Shown in pieces: positions 1 through 5,196 of a DNA stretch of 5,522 nucleotides; positions within the stretch are counted from its first letter, which is position 1, and each line of letters begins with the position of its first letter. Position numbers and translations under genes: made by a program. Origin of the DNA: an uncultured Marvinbryantia sp. (lineage in GTDB: Bacteria; Bacillota; Clostridia; Lachnospirales; Lachnospiraceae); NCBI GenBank assembly GCA_934373455.1, contig CAKRON010000132.1, forward strand, positions 1 through 5,522. The letters are read 5' to 3'. The notes below the pieces were generated by a model. That model did not search any database. It worked only from the letters and a program-made list of their open reading frames with translations, and was not told where the DNA came from.

Positions 1-355
1 CTGTAGCGGATTCTTCTGTTGTTTTCTCTGCTGTCTCTGTCGCATCCGGCATGTCTTCTTCTTCAAAAATATCTTCCTCTTCCGGAAGCTTTTCTTTCAG
101 GAGACGGTATTCTTCTTCCAGACATTCCAGTTCCGTATACATCGTATTGATTGCTGTAATCTTGTCTTCAAATTCAACAATTTCATCTTTATGTTCTTCG
201 TAATATGCTCTTCCAAGTGCCAGCATTTCATCCTGAATCTTTTTCTTTTTAGCCAGCGTTTTTGTCTTCAAAGAAGCAAGTTCTGCCACTTCTCCTGTTT
301 TTTTCACCATTTCGCGACCAAAAACTGATAATTTTTTACTAAAGTCTTCAAACAT
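1..355 (-). CDS. Acidic coiled-coil protein of unknown function (partial, C-terminus beyond left edge)
   Basis: An open frame starts with ATG at 355 and stays open to the window edge, giving 118 residues with no stop. The start is supported by AAGGAG at 370-365, nine bases upstream, and it overlaps the trmD stop by 8 nt, so the gene is probably translationally coupled to trmD. Residues 1-20 are amphipathic ([20 protein letters not shown]). Residues 30-40 are lysine-rich. Residues 40-90 look like a continuous charged helix or coiled coil containing LALGRAYYEEHKDE at 46-59. From residue 91 the chain is strongly acidic and low in complexity (PEEEDIFEEED, then Thr/Glu-rich). No signal peptide or membrane segment is visible. 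The GRAYYEEHKDE pattern resembles a loose group of uncharacterised Firmicutes helical proteins, some ending in a zinc ribbon; this is from memory, and the C-terminus is not visible here. Function is not assigned. Confidence 0.8.
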   Translation of the reverse strand, partial: MFEDFSKKLSVFGREMVKKTGEVAELASLKTKTLAKKKKIQDEMLALGRAYYEEHKDEIVEFEDKITAINTMYTELECLEEEYRLLKEKLPEEEDIFEEEDMPDATETAEKTTEESAT

Positions 356-1082
356 GTTCCCGTTCTCCTTTCAGAAATAATTGTTCTTTTTTTGTAAGTT
401 CCGCCTTCGCAAGTAAATCCGGACGCCATTTTGCCGTTCTTAAAATCGACTGCTCACGACGCCACTTTTCTACATTCGCATGATGACCAGATAAGAGAAC
501 CGGCGGTACTTTTTTTCCACGCCATTCTTCCGGTCTGCTATATTGTGGATATTCCAGCAGTGAATCCTGAAAAGATTCTGTCTCTGCCGATACATCATTA
601 TTTAAGACGCCTGGAACTAACCGTGAAATTGCATCCATCATGACCAATGCCGGAAGTTCCCCTCCGGTTAATACATAATCGCCGATTGATACATAATCTG
701 TCACAATTTCTTCCAGAACTCTCTCATCAATTCCTTCATAATGTCCACAAAGAAAAACCAGTTCTTCTTCCTGAGCAAAATCTTTTGCCATATCCTGATG
801 AAAAGTTCTTCCCTGAGGTGTCAGATAAATTGTTCGAAGCTTTTTGCCTGTCTGCTCTGTCAGTGACTGATGCGCTGCATACACAGGCTCAGCCTGCATC
901 ACCATTCCGGCTCCACCACCATAAGGATAATCATCCACTTTCATATGCTTATTCCCGGCAAAATCTCGGATATTCACTGCATTTAATGATAAAAGGCCTT
1001 TTTCCACTGCTCTGCCGGTAATACTGGTATGAAAGCCTTGCTCGATCATCTCAGGAAATAATGTTAATACATGAAATTTCAA
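348..1082 (-). CDS. trmD: tRNA (guanine-N1)-methyltransferase TrmD
   Basis: TrmD transfers a methyl group from S-adenosylmethionine to N1 of G37 in tRNAs that have G36, which prevents +1 frameshifting. The enzyme is a SPOUT-family homodimer in the cytoplasm. I place the start at TTG 1082, giving 244 residues, the usual family length, beginning [18 protein letters not shown] at 1094-1090 lies 7 nt upstream. The same frame extends up to 1145, but that would add 21 residues inside rimM and lacks support. Visible signatures are [20 protein letters not shown] (37-56), [12 protein letters not shown] (111-122), the trefoil-knot SAM loop [13 protein letters not shown] (132-144), Arg154, and [13 protein letters not shown] (175-187). 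The residue aligned with the catalytic Asp169 of the E. coli and Haemophilus enzymes appears to be Glu169 (AETESF). The start overlaps the rimM stop as TTGA, and the stop overlaps the next gene by 8 nt. Confidence 0.97.
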   Translation of the reverse strand: MKFHVLTLFPEMIEQGFHTSITGRAVEKGLLSLNAVNIRDFAGNKHMKVDDYPYGGGAGMVMQAEPVYAAHQSLTEQTGKKLRTIYLTPQGRTFHQDMAKDFAQEEELVFLCGHYEGIDERVLEEIVTDYVSIGDYVLTGGELPALVMMDAISRLVPGVLNNDVSAETESFQDSLLEYPQYSRPEEWRGKKVPPVLLSGHHANVEKWRREQSILRTAKWRPDLLAKAELTKKEQLFLKGEREHV

Positions 1083-1585
1083 AGCAGTCCCTCCAATAAA
1101 TGTACCATCATGGTATTTTCTTCCAAAGACACTTTTATAATACATTCTTTTATATTCGGTATCAAGACTTCTTTTTCATTTTCCATTTTTACAACATACA
1201 CATCATTCGCACCTGTCTGAATCACTTCTGTTAAGGTACCCAGAAATTTTCCATCTTCGTCTGATACCTGAAGTCCAATCAAATCACAGATAAAATATTC
1301 TCCCGGCTTTAGCTTTACTGCATTTTCTCTGCTCACCAGAAGTGGAGTATTTCTCAGCTTCTCAGCATCATTCATTGAATCAATTCCTTTTAATTTCAGA
1401 ATTACAATATTCTTAAAGAACTTCACCTGCTCAATTTCAACTGTACGCTGAGACCTTTTTTCTTCCAAAATTACTTCTTTTAATTTTTTAAACCGCACAA
1501 CATCATCTGTAGTGGGAAATACTTTTACTTCACCTTTTATACCATGAGGAGAAGTTATGATTCCTACCTGTAAAAACTGTTCCAT
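1079..1585 (-). CDS. rimM: 16S rRNA processing protein RimM
   Basis: RimM is a maturation factor for the 30S subunit. In characterised bacteria it binds S19 and helps assemble the 16S rRNA 3' (head) domain. The 168-residue length is normal for the family. The N-terminal RimM beta-barrel starts with [16 protein letters not shown] (7-22), with the conserved Gly and Glu pattern, and contains a typical [12 protein letters not shown] segment (73-84). The C-terminal PRC-barrel-like domain (about 95-168) contains [11 protein letters not shown] (97-107), GANDVYVV (125-132) and LIPNIKECI (141-149). The start at ATG 1585 is supported by GGAGG at 1594-1590, four bases upstream. It is the first gene after the terminator-like hairpin behind khpA, and its TGA stop shares TTGA with the trmD start. 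The ylqD gene found between khpA and rimM in Bacillus subtilis is absent. Confidence 0.96.
   Translation of the reverse strand: MEQFLQVGIITSPHGIKGEVKVFPTTDDVVRFKKLKEVILEEKRSQRTVEIEQVKFFKNIVILKLKGIDSMNDAEKLRNTPLLVSRENAVKLKPGEYFICDLIGLQVSDEDGKFLGTLTEVIQTGANDVYVVKMENEKEVLIPNIKECIIKVSLEENTMMVHLLEGLL
1083..1094 (-). promoter_or_regulatory. trmD ribosome binding site that fixes a TTG start
   Basis: The minus strand reads GGAGG, then 7 nt, then TTG AAA TTT CAT. The SD core occupies 1094-1090, inside the last codons of rimM. This strong site at ideal spacing, together with the conserved [11 protein letters not shown]-terminus, selects TTG at 1082 over the upstream in-frame start at 1145. Confidence 0.85.
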
Positions 1586-1613
1586 TTTACCTCCAGAAAA
1601 CTAATACATTTTG

Positions 1614-1641
1614 TTTATAGATAAAAGATAAGCCGCCTCAA
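1614..1641 (-). promoter_or_regulatory. Weak candidate promoter for rimM-trmD
   Basis: The minus strand has TTGAGG at 1641-1636 and TATAAA at 1619-1614, separated by 16 nt. That is 4/6 and 5/6 agreement with the housekeeping sigma consensus, with a slightly short spacer. A transcript would begin near 1607, about 20 nt before the rimM ATG and upstream of its SD. The -35 hexamer lies in the descending arm of the hairpin behind khpA. In AT-rich DNA such a match can arise by chance, so this is only a candidate. Its position directly after a probable terminator is what makes it plausible. Confidence 0.3.
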
Positions 1642-1655
1642 AATGAGACAGCTTA
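1621..1655 (-). terminator. Intrinsic terminator-like hairpin after khpA (probably partial)
   Basis: In the minus-strand RNA a 12-bp stem pairs UAAGCUGUCUCA (1655-1644) with UGAGGCGGCUUA (1640-1629) around a UUU loop. All positions pair, including two G-U wobbles. The wobbles would become A-C mismatches in a plus-strand RNA, so the structure fits minus-strand transcription. The stem is followed by UCUUUUAU (1628-1621), a broken rather than pure U-tract. It begins 4 nt after the khpA TAA. I infer partial termination or attenuation separating rpsP-khpA from rimM-trmD. It could also serve only as a 3'-end stabiliser or processing element. Confidence 0.65.
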
Positions 1656-1659
1656 ATAG

Positions 1660-1890
1660 TTACTGTATAATATCTACAATGACTTTCTTGTCGCTCTTGG
1701 ATGCAGCAGCTTTTACAACAGAACGAATTGCCTTTGCAATTCTTCCCTGCTTACCAATCACTTTGCCCATATCTGATTGAGCAACTTTCAACTCAATGAC
1801 TGTGGATTTTCCAGATTCTTTCTCAGTTACACTTACTTCTTCCGGATGCTCCACAAGAGACTTGGCAATTACTTCCACTAACTCTTTCAT
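1660..1890 (-). CDS. khpA: KH-domain RNA-binding protein KhpA (YlqC)
   Basis: This is a small single-KH-domain protein of 76 residues. In streptococci and other Firmicutes, KhpA pairs with KhpB (EloR/Jag) and binds RNA, affecting cell elongation and division; that role is family knowledge. The N-terminus MKELVEVIAKSLVEHPEEV is typical. The RNA-binding GxxG loop is GKQG at 46-49 in the context MGKVIGKQGRIAKAIRSVVK (41-60), and the last strand is KKVIVDIIQ. I choose ATG 1890 over the GTG at 1893 because GAGG at 1901-1898 is 7 nt from the ATG but only 4 nt from the GTG, and homologues begin MKEL. It lies 16 nt after rpsP, the usual pairing in Firmicutes, and is followed at once by a terminator-like hairpin. 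Confidence 0.94.
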   Translation of the reverse strand: MKELVEVIAKSLVEHPEEVSVTEKESGKSTVIELKVAQSDMGKVIGKQGRIAKAIRSVVKAAASKSDKKVIVDIIQ

Positions 1891-1906
1891 CACCGCACCT
1901 CAATTC

Positions 1907-2152
1907 TTATTTTTCGATGCCAGCTAACTTAAACAGTTTTCCAACAACCTCTGTAGGCTGAGCACCATTTGCAAGCCATTTCTTAGCCAGTTCTTCATTT
2001 ACATGGAACTCACTTGGATCAGTATTTGGATTGTAAGTACCGATTTCATCGATACATCTTCCATCTCTAGGGGATCTGGAATCTGCAACTACGATTCTAT
2101 AGTAAGGAGCCTTCTTCTGTCCCATTCTTCTTAATCTGATTTTTACTGCCAT
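1907..2152 (-). CDS. rpsP: 30S ribosomal protein S16
   Basis: This is the small-subunit protein S16, which binds 16S rRNA early in 30S assembly. It has 81 residues, the normal bacterial length. The N-terminal block [20 protein letters not shown] (1-20), followed by [12 protein letters not shown], is diagnostic, as is IGTYNP (37-42). Residue 33 is Cys, where Phe or Tyr is common. The start is ATG 2152, with GGAGG at 2165-2161 and an 8-nt spacer. The upstream GTG at 2161, which would add MKE, overlaps the SD itself and is unlikely to be used. It lies 85 nt after ffh and 16 nt before khpA. No convincing promoter is visible in the gap, so transcription from the ylxM promoter is the simplest reading. 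Confidence 0.98.
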   Translation of the reverse strand: MAVKIRLRRMGQKKAPYYRIVVADSRSPRDGRCIDEIGTYNPNTDPSEFHVNEELAKKWLANGAQPTEVVGKLFKLAGIEK

Positions 2153-2198
2153 TTCTTTCACCTCCGTAATTTTATACCTGTCATTCAGGAAATTATGA

Positions 2199-2225
2199 TC
2201 AGAAACTTGTCTATGCAGTCTCTGA
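2199..2225 (-). other. Small stem-loop in the ffh-rpsP intergenic RNA
   Basis: In the minus-strand RNA, UCAGAGAC (2225-2218) can pair with GUUUCUGA (2206-2199), with one G-U wobble, around an 11-nt loop. It starts 12 nt after the ffh stop. The sequence behind it is AU-rich but has no U-run, so it is not a good intrinsic terminator. A smaller 4-bp hairpin (CCTG AATGA CAGG, 2189-2177) lies between it and the rpsP SD. It could be a processing or stability element, or chance pairing. Confidence 0.35.
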
Positions 2226-2237
2226 ATTATTTATATG

Positions 2238-3587
2238 TTAAAAGGGAAGTTTAAACTTGCCTCTTTTACCCATTTTACCGCCCATCATGCCAGGCAGCTG
2301 TTTCATCATCTTCCTGGACTGTTCAAACTGTTTTACCAGACGGTTTACTTCACTGATATCCACACCGGCACCAGCCGCAATACGCTTCTTTCTGGATGGA
2401 TTTAATATATCTGGATTGGAACGCTCCTTTGGTGTCATAGAAAGGATAATCGCTTCCGTTCTCGCAAGAGCAGATTCATCAATCATTCCTTCAATGTCTT
2501 TCATTTTATTTCCACCAAATCCAGGCATCATACTCAGGACACTGGAAATTCCACCCATGTTTTTCATCTGGTTCATGCTTTCCAGATAATCGTCAAAACC
2601 AAAGCTGGCTTTTTTCAGCTTCTGCTGCATTTCCCTTGCTTTCGCTTCATCCAGATTCGCTTCTGCCTTTTCAATGAGTGTCATGACATCTCCCATACCA
2701 AGGATTCTGGATGCCATACGATCCGGATAAAACTGTTCCAGATCAGATAACTTCTCACCCATACCGGCATATAAAATCGGCTTGCCACAGGTTGCCTTAA
2801 TTGATAATGCTGCACCGCCTCTGGTATCACCATCCAACTTTGTCAAAACAACACCATCTATACCTATCTTATCATTGAACATCTGGGATACATTTACTGC
2901 ATCCTGACCAGTCATGGCATCCACAACCAGTAAAGTCTGATCCACATGAACTGCTTCTTTTATCTGCACCAGCTCATTCATCATATCTTCATCTACATGA
3001 AGTCGTCCTGCCGTATCCAGAAAAACAACATTCATACTGTGTGACTTTGCATGTTCAACTGCAGCTTTGGCAATATTTACCGGATTCTGCTTATCGCCCA
3101 TGGAAAATACTTCTACACCGACTTTTTCTCCATTTATCTGCAACTGCTGAATCGCCGCCGGACGATATACGTCACAGGCTGCCAGGAGCGGTACACGCCC
3201 TTTTGACTTCAGCTTAGCTGCAAGCTTGGCCGTCGTTGTCGTCTTACCGGCGCCCTGAAGACCAACCATCATAATGACTGTCACTTCATTGCCAGGTTTC
3301 AGTGTAATTTCCTTTGTCTCTGATCCCATCAGAGATACCAGTTCTTCATTTACAATCTTGATCACCATCTGACCAGGATTGAGTCCGTTCATAACATCAG
3401 CGCCAACGGCACGTTCCTGAACGGATTTTATAAACTGCTTCACTACCTTAAAACTGACATCTGCTTCCAAAAGAGCCATCTTAACTTCTTTCAAAGCGGT
3501 CTTCACATCATTCTCTGTCAGTTTTCCCTTGCTTCGCAGGTTCTTAAACACATTTTGTAGTTTGTCGGAAAGGCTTTCAAATGCCAT
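2238..3587 (-). CDS. ffh: Signal recognition particle GTPase Ffh (SRP54)
   Basis: Ffh is the protein core of the bacterial SRP. It binds 4.5S/6S SRP RNA and signal sequences on nascent chains, and docks with FtsY to deliver ribosomes to the SecYEG translocon. At 449 residues it is full length. The N domain is about residues 1-90. The G domain is about 100-295, with the P-loop GLQGAGKTTTT (109-119), DVYRPAA (139-145), DTAGR (191-195), TKLDGDTRGG (249-258) and AGMGEKLSDLEQF (274-286). The Met-rich M domain is about 300-449, with the RNA-binding segment SRKKRIAAGAG (398-408) and many Met residues in the tail (RKMMKQLPGMMGGKMG). ATG 3587 has GGAGG at 3602-3598 with a 10-nt spacer, embedded in the last codons of ylxM. 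The 2-nt gap to ylxM implies coupled translation. Confidence 0.98.
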   Translation of the reverse strand: MAFESLSDKLQNVFKNLRSKGKLTENDVKTALKEVKMALLEADVSFKVVKQFIKSVQERAVGADVMNGLNPGQMVIKIVNEELVSLMGSETKEITLKPGNEVTVIMMVGLQGAGKTTTTAKLAAKLKSKGRVPLLAACDVYRPAAIQQLQINGEKVGVEVFSMGDKQNPVNIAKAAVEHAKSHSMNVVFLDTAGRLHVDEDMMNELVQIKEAVHVDQTLLVVDAMTGQDAVNVSQMFNDKIGIDGVVLTKLDGDTRGGAALSIKATCGKPILYAGMGEKLSDLEQFYPDRMASRILGMGDVMTLIEKAEANLDEAKAREMQQKLKKASFGFDDYLESMNQMKNMGGISSVLSMMPGFGGNKMKDIEGMIDESALARTEAIILSMTPKERSNPDILNPSRKKRIAAGAGVDISEVNRLVKQFEQSRKMMKQLPGMMGGKMGKRGKFKLPF

Positions 3588-3589
3588 TA

Positions 3590-3907
3590 TTATAATTCCT
3601 CCAGTATCTCACTGCATATTTGCTCTATATCCTGCTGGCCTTCTGCAAGCTTATGAATCTGTGCCACTTTTTCTTTAATGGAAAGAAACTTCTCTACCAG
3701 ATGCAGCTGGTCTTCATAATGAGCCAATATCTTGTTGCAGCGTTTAATCAAATCATGTACGCCCTGTCTGCTGATGTCATATTCCTTTGCCACTTCTGTG
3801 CAGGAATAATCATTCAAAACCACATCTTCATAGACCTGACGCTGATGTTCTGTCAATAACTCACCATAAAAATCATATAATAAAGTCTGCTCAACAAATC
3901 GTTCCAT
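3590..3907 (-). CDS. ylxM: YlxM family DNA-binding-like protein (UPF0122)
   Basis: This is a small helix-turn-helix protein of the YlxM/UPF0122 family, nearly always encoded directly upstream of ffh in Firmicutes. It resembles sigma region 4, and in streptococci a YlxM has been linked to SRP function; its exact role is not settled. The start is ATG 3907, giving 105 residues that begin [20 protein letters not shown], the conserved family N-terminus. AAGGTG at 3919-3914 lies 6 nt upstream. The frame is open up to 3952, but those upstream codons overlap the promoter, and a TTG start at 3952 would coincide with the -35 hexamer. The HTH lies at about 34-62 ([20 protein letters not shown]). The C-terminal part (65-105) is a charged helix. 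It forms a tight pair with ffh. Confidence 0.92.
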   Translation of the reverse strand: MERFVEQTLLYDFYGELLTEHQRQVYEDVVLNDYSCTEVAKEYDISRQGVHDLIKRCNKILAHYEDQLHLVEKFLSIKEKVAQIHKLAEGQQDIEQICSEILEEL

Positions 3908-3923
3908 TTCCATCACCTTTGAC

Positions 3924-3952
3924 ATCATATACCAATCCGCATTTATTGTCAA
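3924..3952 (-). promoter_or_regulatory. Housekeeping (sigma-A type) promoter for ylxM-ffh and downstream genes
   Basis: The minus strand has a perfect TTGACA at 3952-3947, a 17-nt spacer and TATGAT at 3929-3924 (5/6 match to TATAAT). The expected transcription start is near 3917-3919, so the leader would be only about 10-12 nt and consist mainly of the ylxM SD. This is the best promoter match I see in the window, and it lies directly after ilvA. Its -35 hexamer falls in the downstream inner arm of an inverted repeat. It should allow SRP and ribosomal genes to be expressed independently of ftsY-ilvA. Confidence 0.75.
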
Positions 3953-3979
3953 GTGTTTTTTCTTGACAATTTACGGATT
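3934..3979 (-). repeat. Imperfect inverted repeat (stem-loop) spanning the ilvA stop and the ylxM promoter
   Basis: The inner arms ATTGTCAAG (3970-3962) and CTTGACAAT (3953-3945) are perfectly complementary over 9 bp around an 8-nt A-rich loop. Outside them AATCCGTA (3979-3972) can pair with TGCGGATT (3941-3934) over 8 positions with one G-U, leaving a 1 versus 3 nt internal bulge. The left outer arm includes the last two coding bases of an ilvA codon, the Pro codon and part of the TAA. The right arms cover the -35 and much of the spacer of the ylxM promoter. No U-tract follows on the minus strand (GGTATATGAT), so it is not a canonical terminator. It may protect or define the ilvA mRNA 3' end, or be an operator. 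Confidence 0.6.
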
Positions 3980-5194
3980 TGCCCGAATGACACGTGGCTT
4001 GTAACCAGATTCTTCCAGAGCCTTCACAATTTGATTTTTATGTTCTGTTCCGAATGCTTCCATAGTGATCTTTAATTCTACTGCTTTAGAGCGGTTCGTA
4101 CTGATAAACTGATTATGTTCCAGTTTTATAACATTTCCCTGCATCTTTGCAATCACCGCAGATACTTTTGTCAGTTCTCCAGGTGAATCAGGAAGCAATA
4201 CGGAAACTGTAAAAATACGATCTCTTTGAATCAGACCAAATTGTACCACAGAAGACATGGTGATCACATCCATATTTCCTCCGCTGAGTACAGATACAAT
4301 CTTTTTATTTTTAACATCCAGATGTTTTAATGCAGCAACTGTAAGTAATCCTGAATTTTCTACTACCATCTTATGATTTTCCACCATATCCAAAAATGCA
4401 ACAATCAGTTCATCATCAGAAACGGTAATCACATCATCCAGATTCTTCTGGAGATATGGGAAAATTTTACTTCCAGGCGTCTTTACAGCGGTACCATCCG
4501 CAATGGTATTAATTGTCGGCAATGTAGTAACTTCTCCCGCTTTCAAAGATTCCTGCAGACAGTTTGCTCCTGCCGGTTCTACTCCGATTACTTTGATGTT
4601 TGGATTGAGCATTTTAGCAAGTGTAGAAACACCTGTTGCCAGTCCGCCTCCTCCTACCGGAACCAAAATATAGTCTACAAGAGGAAGTTCCTTTACGATC
4701 TCCATTGCAATTGTACCCTGACCGGTTGCTACTCCGAGATCGTCAAATGGATGAATAAATGTATAGCCGTTTTCCTCTGCCAGTTTATACGCATGTTCAC
4801 ACGCTTCGTCATATACATTTCCATGAAGCACTACTTCTGCCCCATAGCTTTTGGTACGATTTACTTTCATCAGAGGCGTCGTAGTCGGCATAACTACAAC
4901 TGCCTTTACGCCCAGTTCTTTTGCTGCATAGGCCACACCCTGAGCATGATTACCGGCGGAAGCTGTGATCAGCCCCTTTTCCTGTTCTTCCTTAGCAAGT
5001 TTTGAAATACGATAATATGCTCCACGGATTTTATATGCACCTGTAATCTGCATATTTTCCGGTTTCAGATATACTTTATTTCCTGTCTGCTCGCTGAAAT
5101 ACTTACTGTAAACCAGCTTTGTTTCCTGTGTTACTCTTTTAACCACTTCGGCTGCTTCTTCAAAATTTTCCAATGTCAGATCTGTAAATTCCAT
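3971..5194 (-). CDS. ilvA: Threonine ammonia-lyase (threonine dehydratase) with C-terminal ACT domain
   Basis: This PLP enzyme deaminates L-threonine to 2-oxobutanoate and ammonia, the first step towards isoleucine, or towards propionate and energy in catabolic use. It is a 407-residue fold-type II enzyme. The PLP-lysine motif is TGAYKIRGA, with Lys55. The substrate loop is SAGNHAQG (79-86), the phosphate-binding glycine loop is GGGGL (181-185), and SGGN is at 304-307. One ACT-type regulatory domain covers about residues 328-405 (FTVSVLLPDSPGEL at 328-341). This single-ACT architecture matches the shorter, TdcB-like ilvA family rather than the 500-residue E. coli IlvA with two such domains. 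Whether it is biosynthetic or catabolic cannot be told from the sequence. ATG 5194 follows the ftsY stop by 2 nt; a modest AAGGA lies about 12 nt upstream. No T-box or leader is visible, so it is probably cotranscribed with ftsY. Confidence 0.94.
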   Translation of the reverse strand: MEFTDLTLENFEEAAEVVKRVTQETKLVYSKYFSEQTGNKVYLKPENMQITGAYKIRGAYYRISKLAKEEQEKGLITASAGNHAQGVAYAAKELGVKAVVVMPTTTPLMKVNRTKSYGAEVVLHGNVYDEACEHAYKLAEENGYTFIHPFDDLGVATGQGTIAMEIVKELPLVDYILVPVGGGGLATGVSTLAKMLNPNIKVIGVEPAGANCLQESLKAGEVTTLPTINTIADGTAVKTPGSKIFPYLQKNLDDVITVSDDELIVAFLDMVENHKMVVENSGLLTVAALKHLDVKNKKIVSVLSGGNMDVITMSSVVQFGLIQRDRIFTVSVLLPDSPGELTKVSAVIAKMQGNVIKLEHNQFISTNRSKAVELKITMEAFGTEHKNQIVKALEESGYKPRVIRANP

Positions 5195-5196
5195 AA

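Noticed and set aside
431..1021. Two plus-strand open frames (431-643 and 647-1021)
   Set aside because: Both are antisense to the clearly conserved trmD and show no family motifs and no neighbours on the same strand.
2171..2176. TATAAA just upstream of the rpsP SD as a -10 box for a separate rpsP promoter
   Set aside because: The hexamer 17 nt upstream is ATCATA, not a -35 match, there is no extended -10 TG, and transcription would start inside the SD.
2192..2220. CATAAT as an alternative -10 box in the ffh-rpsP gap
   Set aside because: The hexamer at the right distance is GACTGC, which does not resemble TTGACA.
2257..2589. Plus-strand open frame antisense to the ffh M domain
   Set aside because: The Met- and Gly-rich M domain gives a hydrophobic Pro/Ile/Phe-rich shadow. 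There is no independent evidence for a gene.
3620..3859. Plus-strand open frame of 79 codons antisense to ylxM
   Set aside because: It is antisense to the conserved HTH gene, has no motif, and has no gene context on that strand.
3934..3979. Reading the inverted repeat after ilvA as an ordinary intrinsic terminator
   Set aside because: The stem is AT-rich and interrupted, and the bases that follow on the minus strand are GGTATATGAT, without a U-run.
3963..3991. Divergent plus-strand promoter using the mirrored TTGACA of the inverted repeat
   Set aside because: At 17 nt spacing the would-be -10 is AATGAC, a poor match, and no plus-strand gene follows.
4373..5005. A 210-codon open frame on the plus strand
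   Set aside because: It lies wholly antisense to ilvA, whose motifs are intact. Its translation is rich in Cys, Tyr, Phe, His and Arg with no recognisable domain, and it looks like a shadow of the coding strand.
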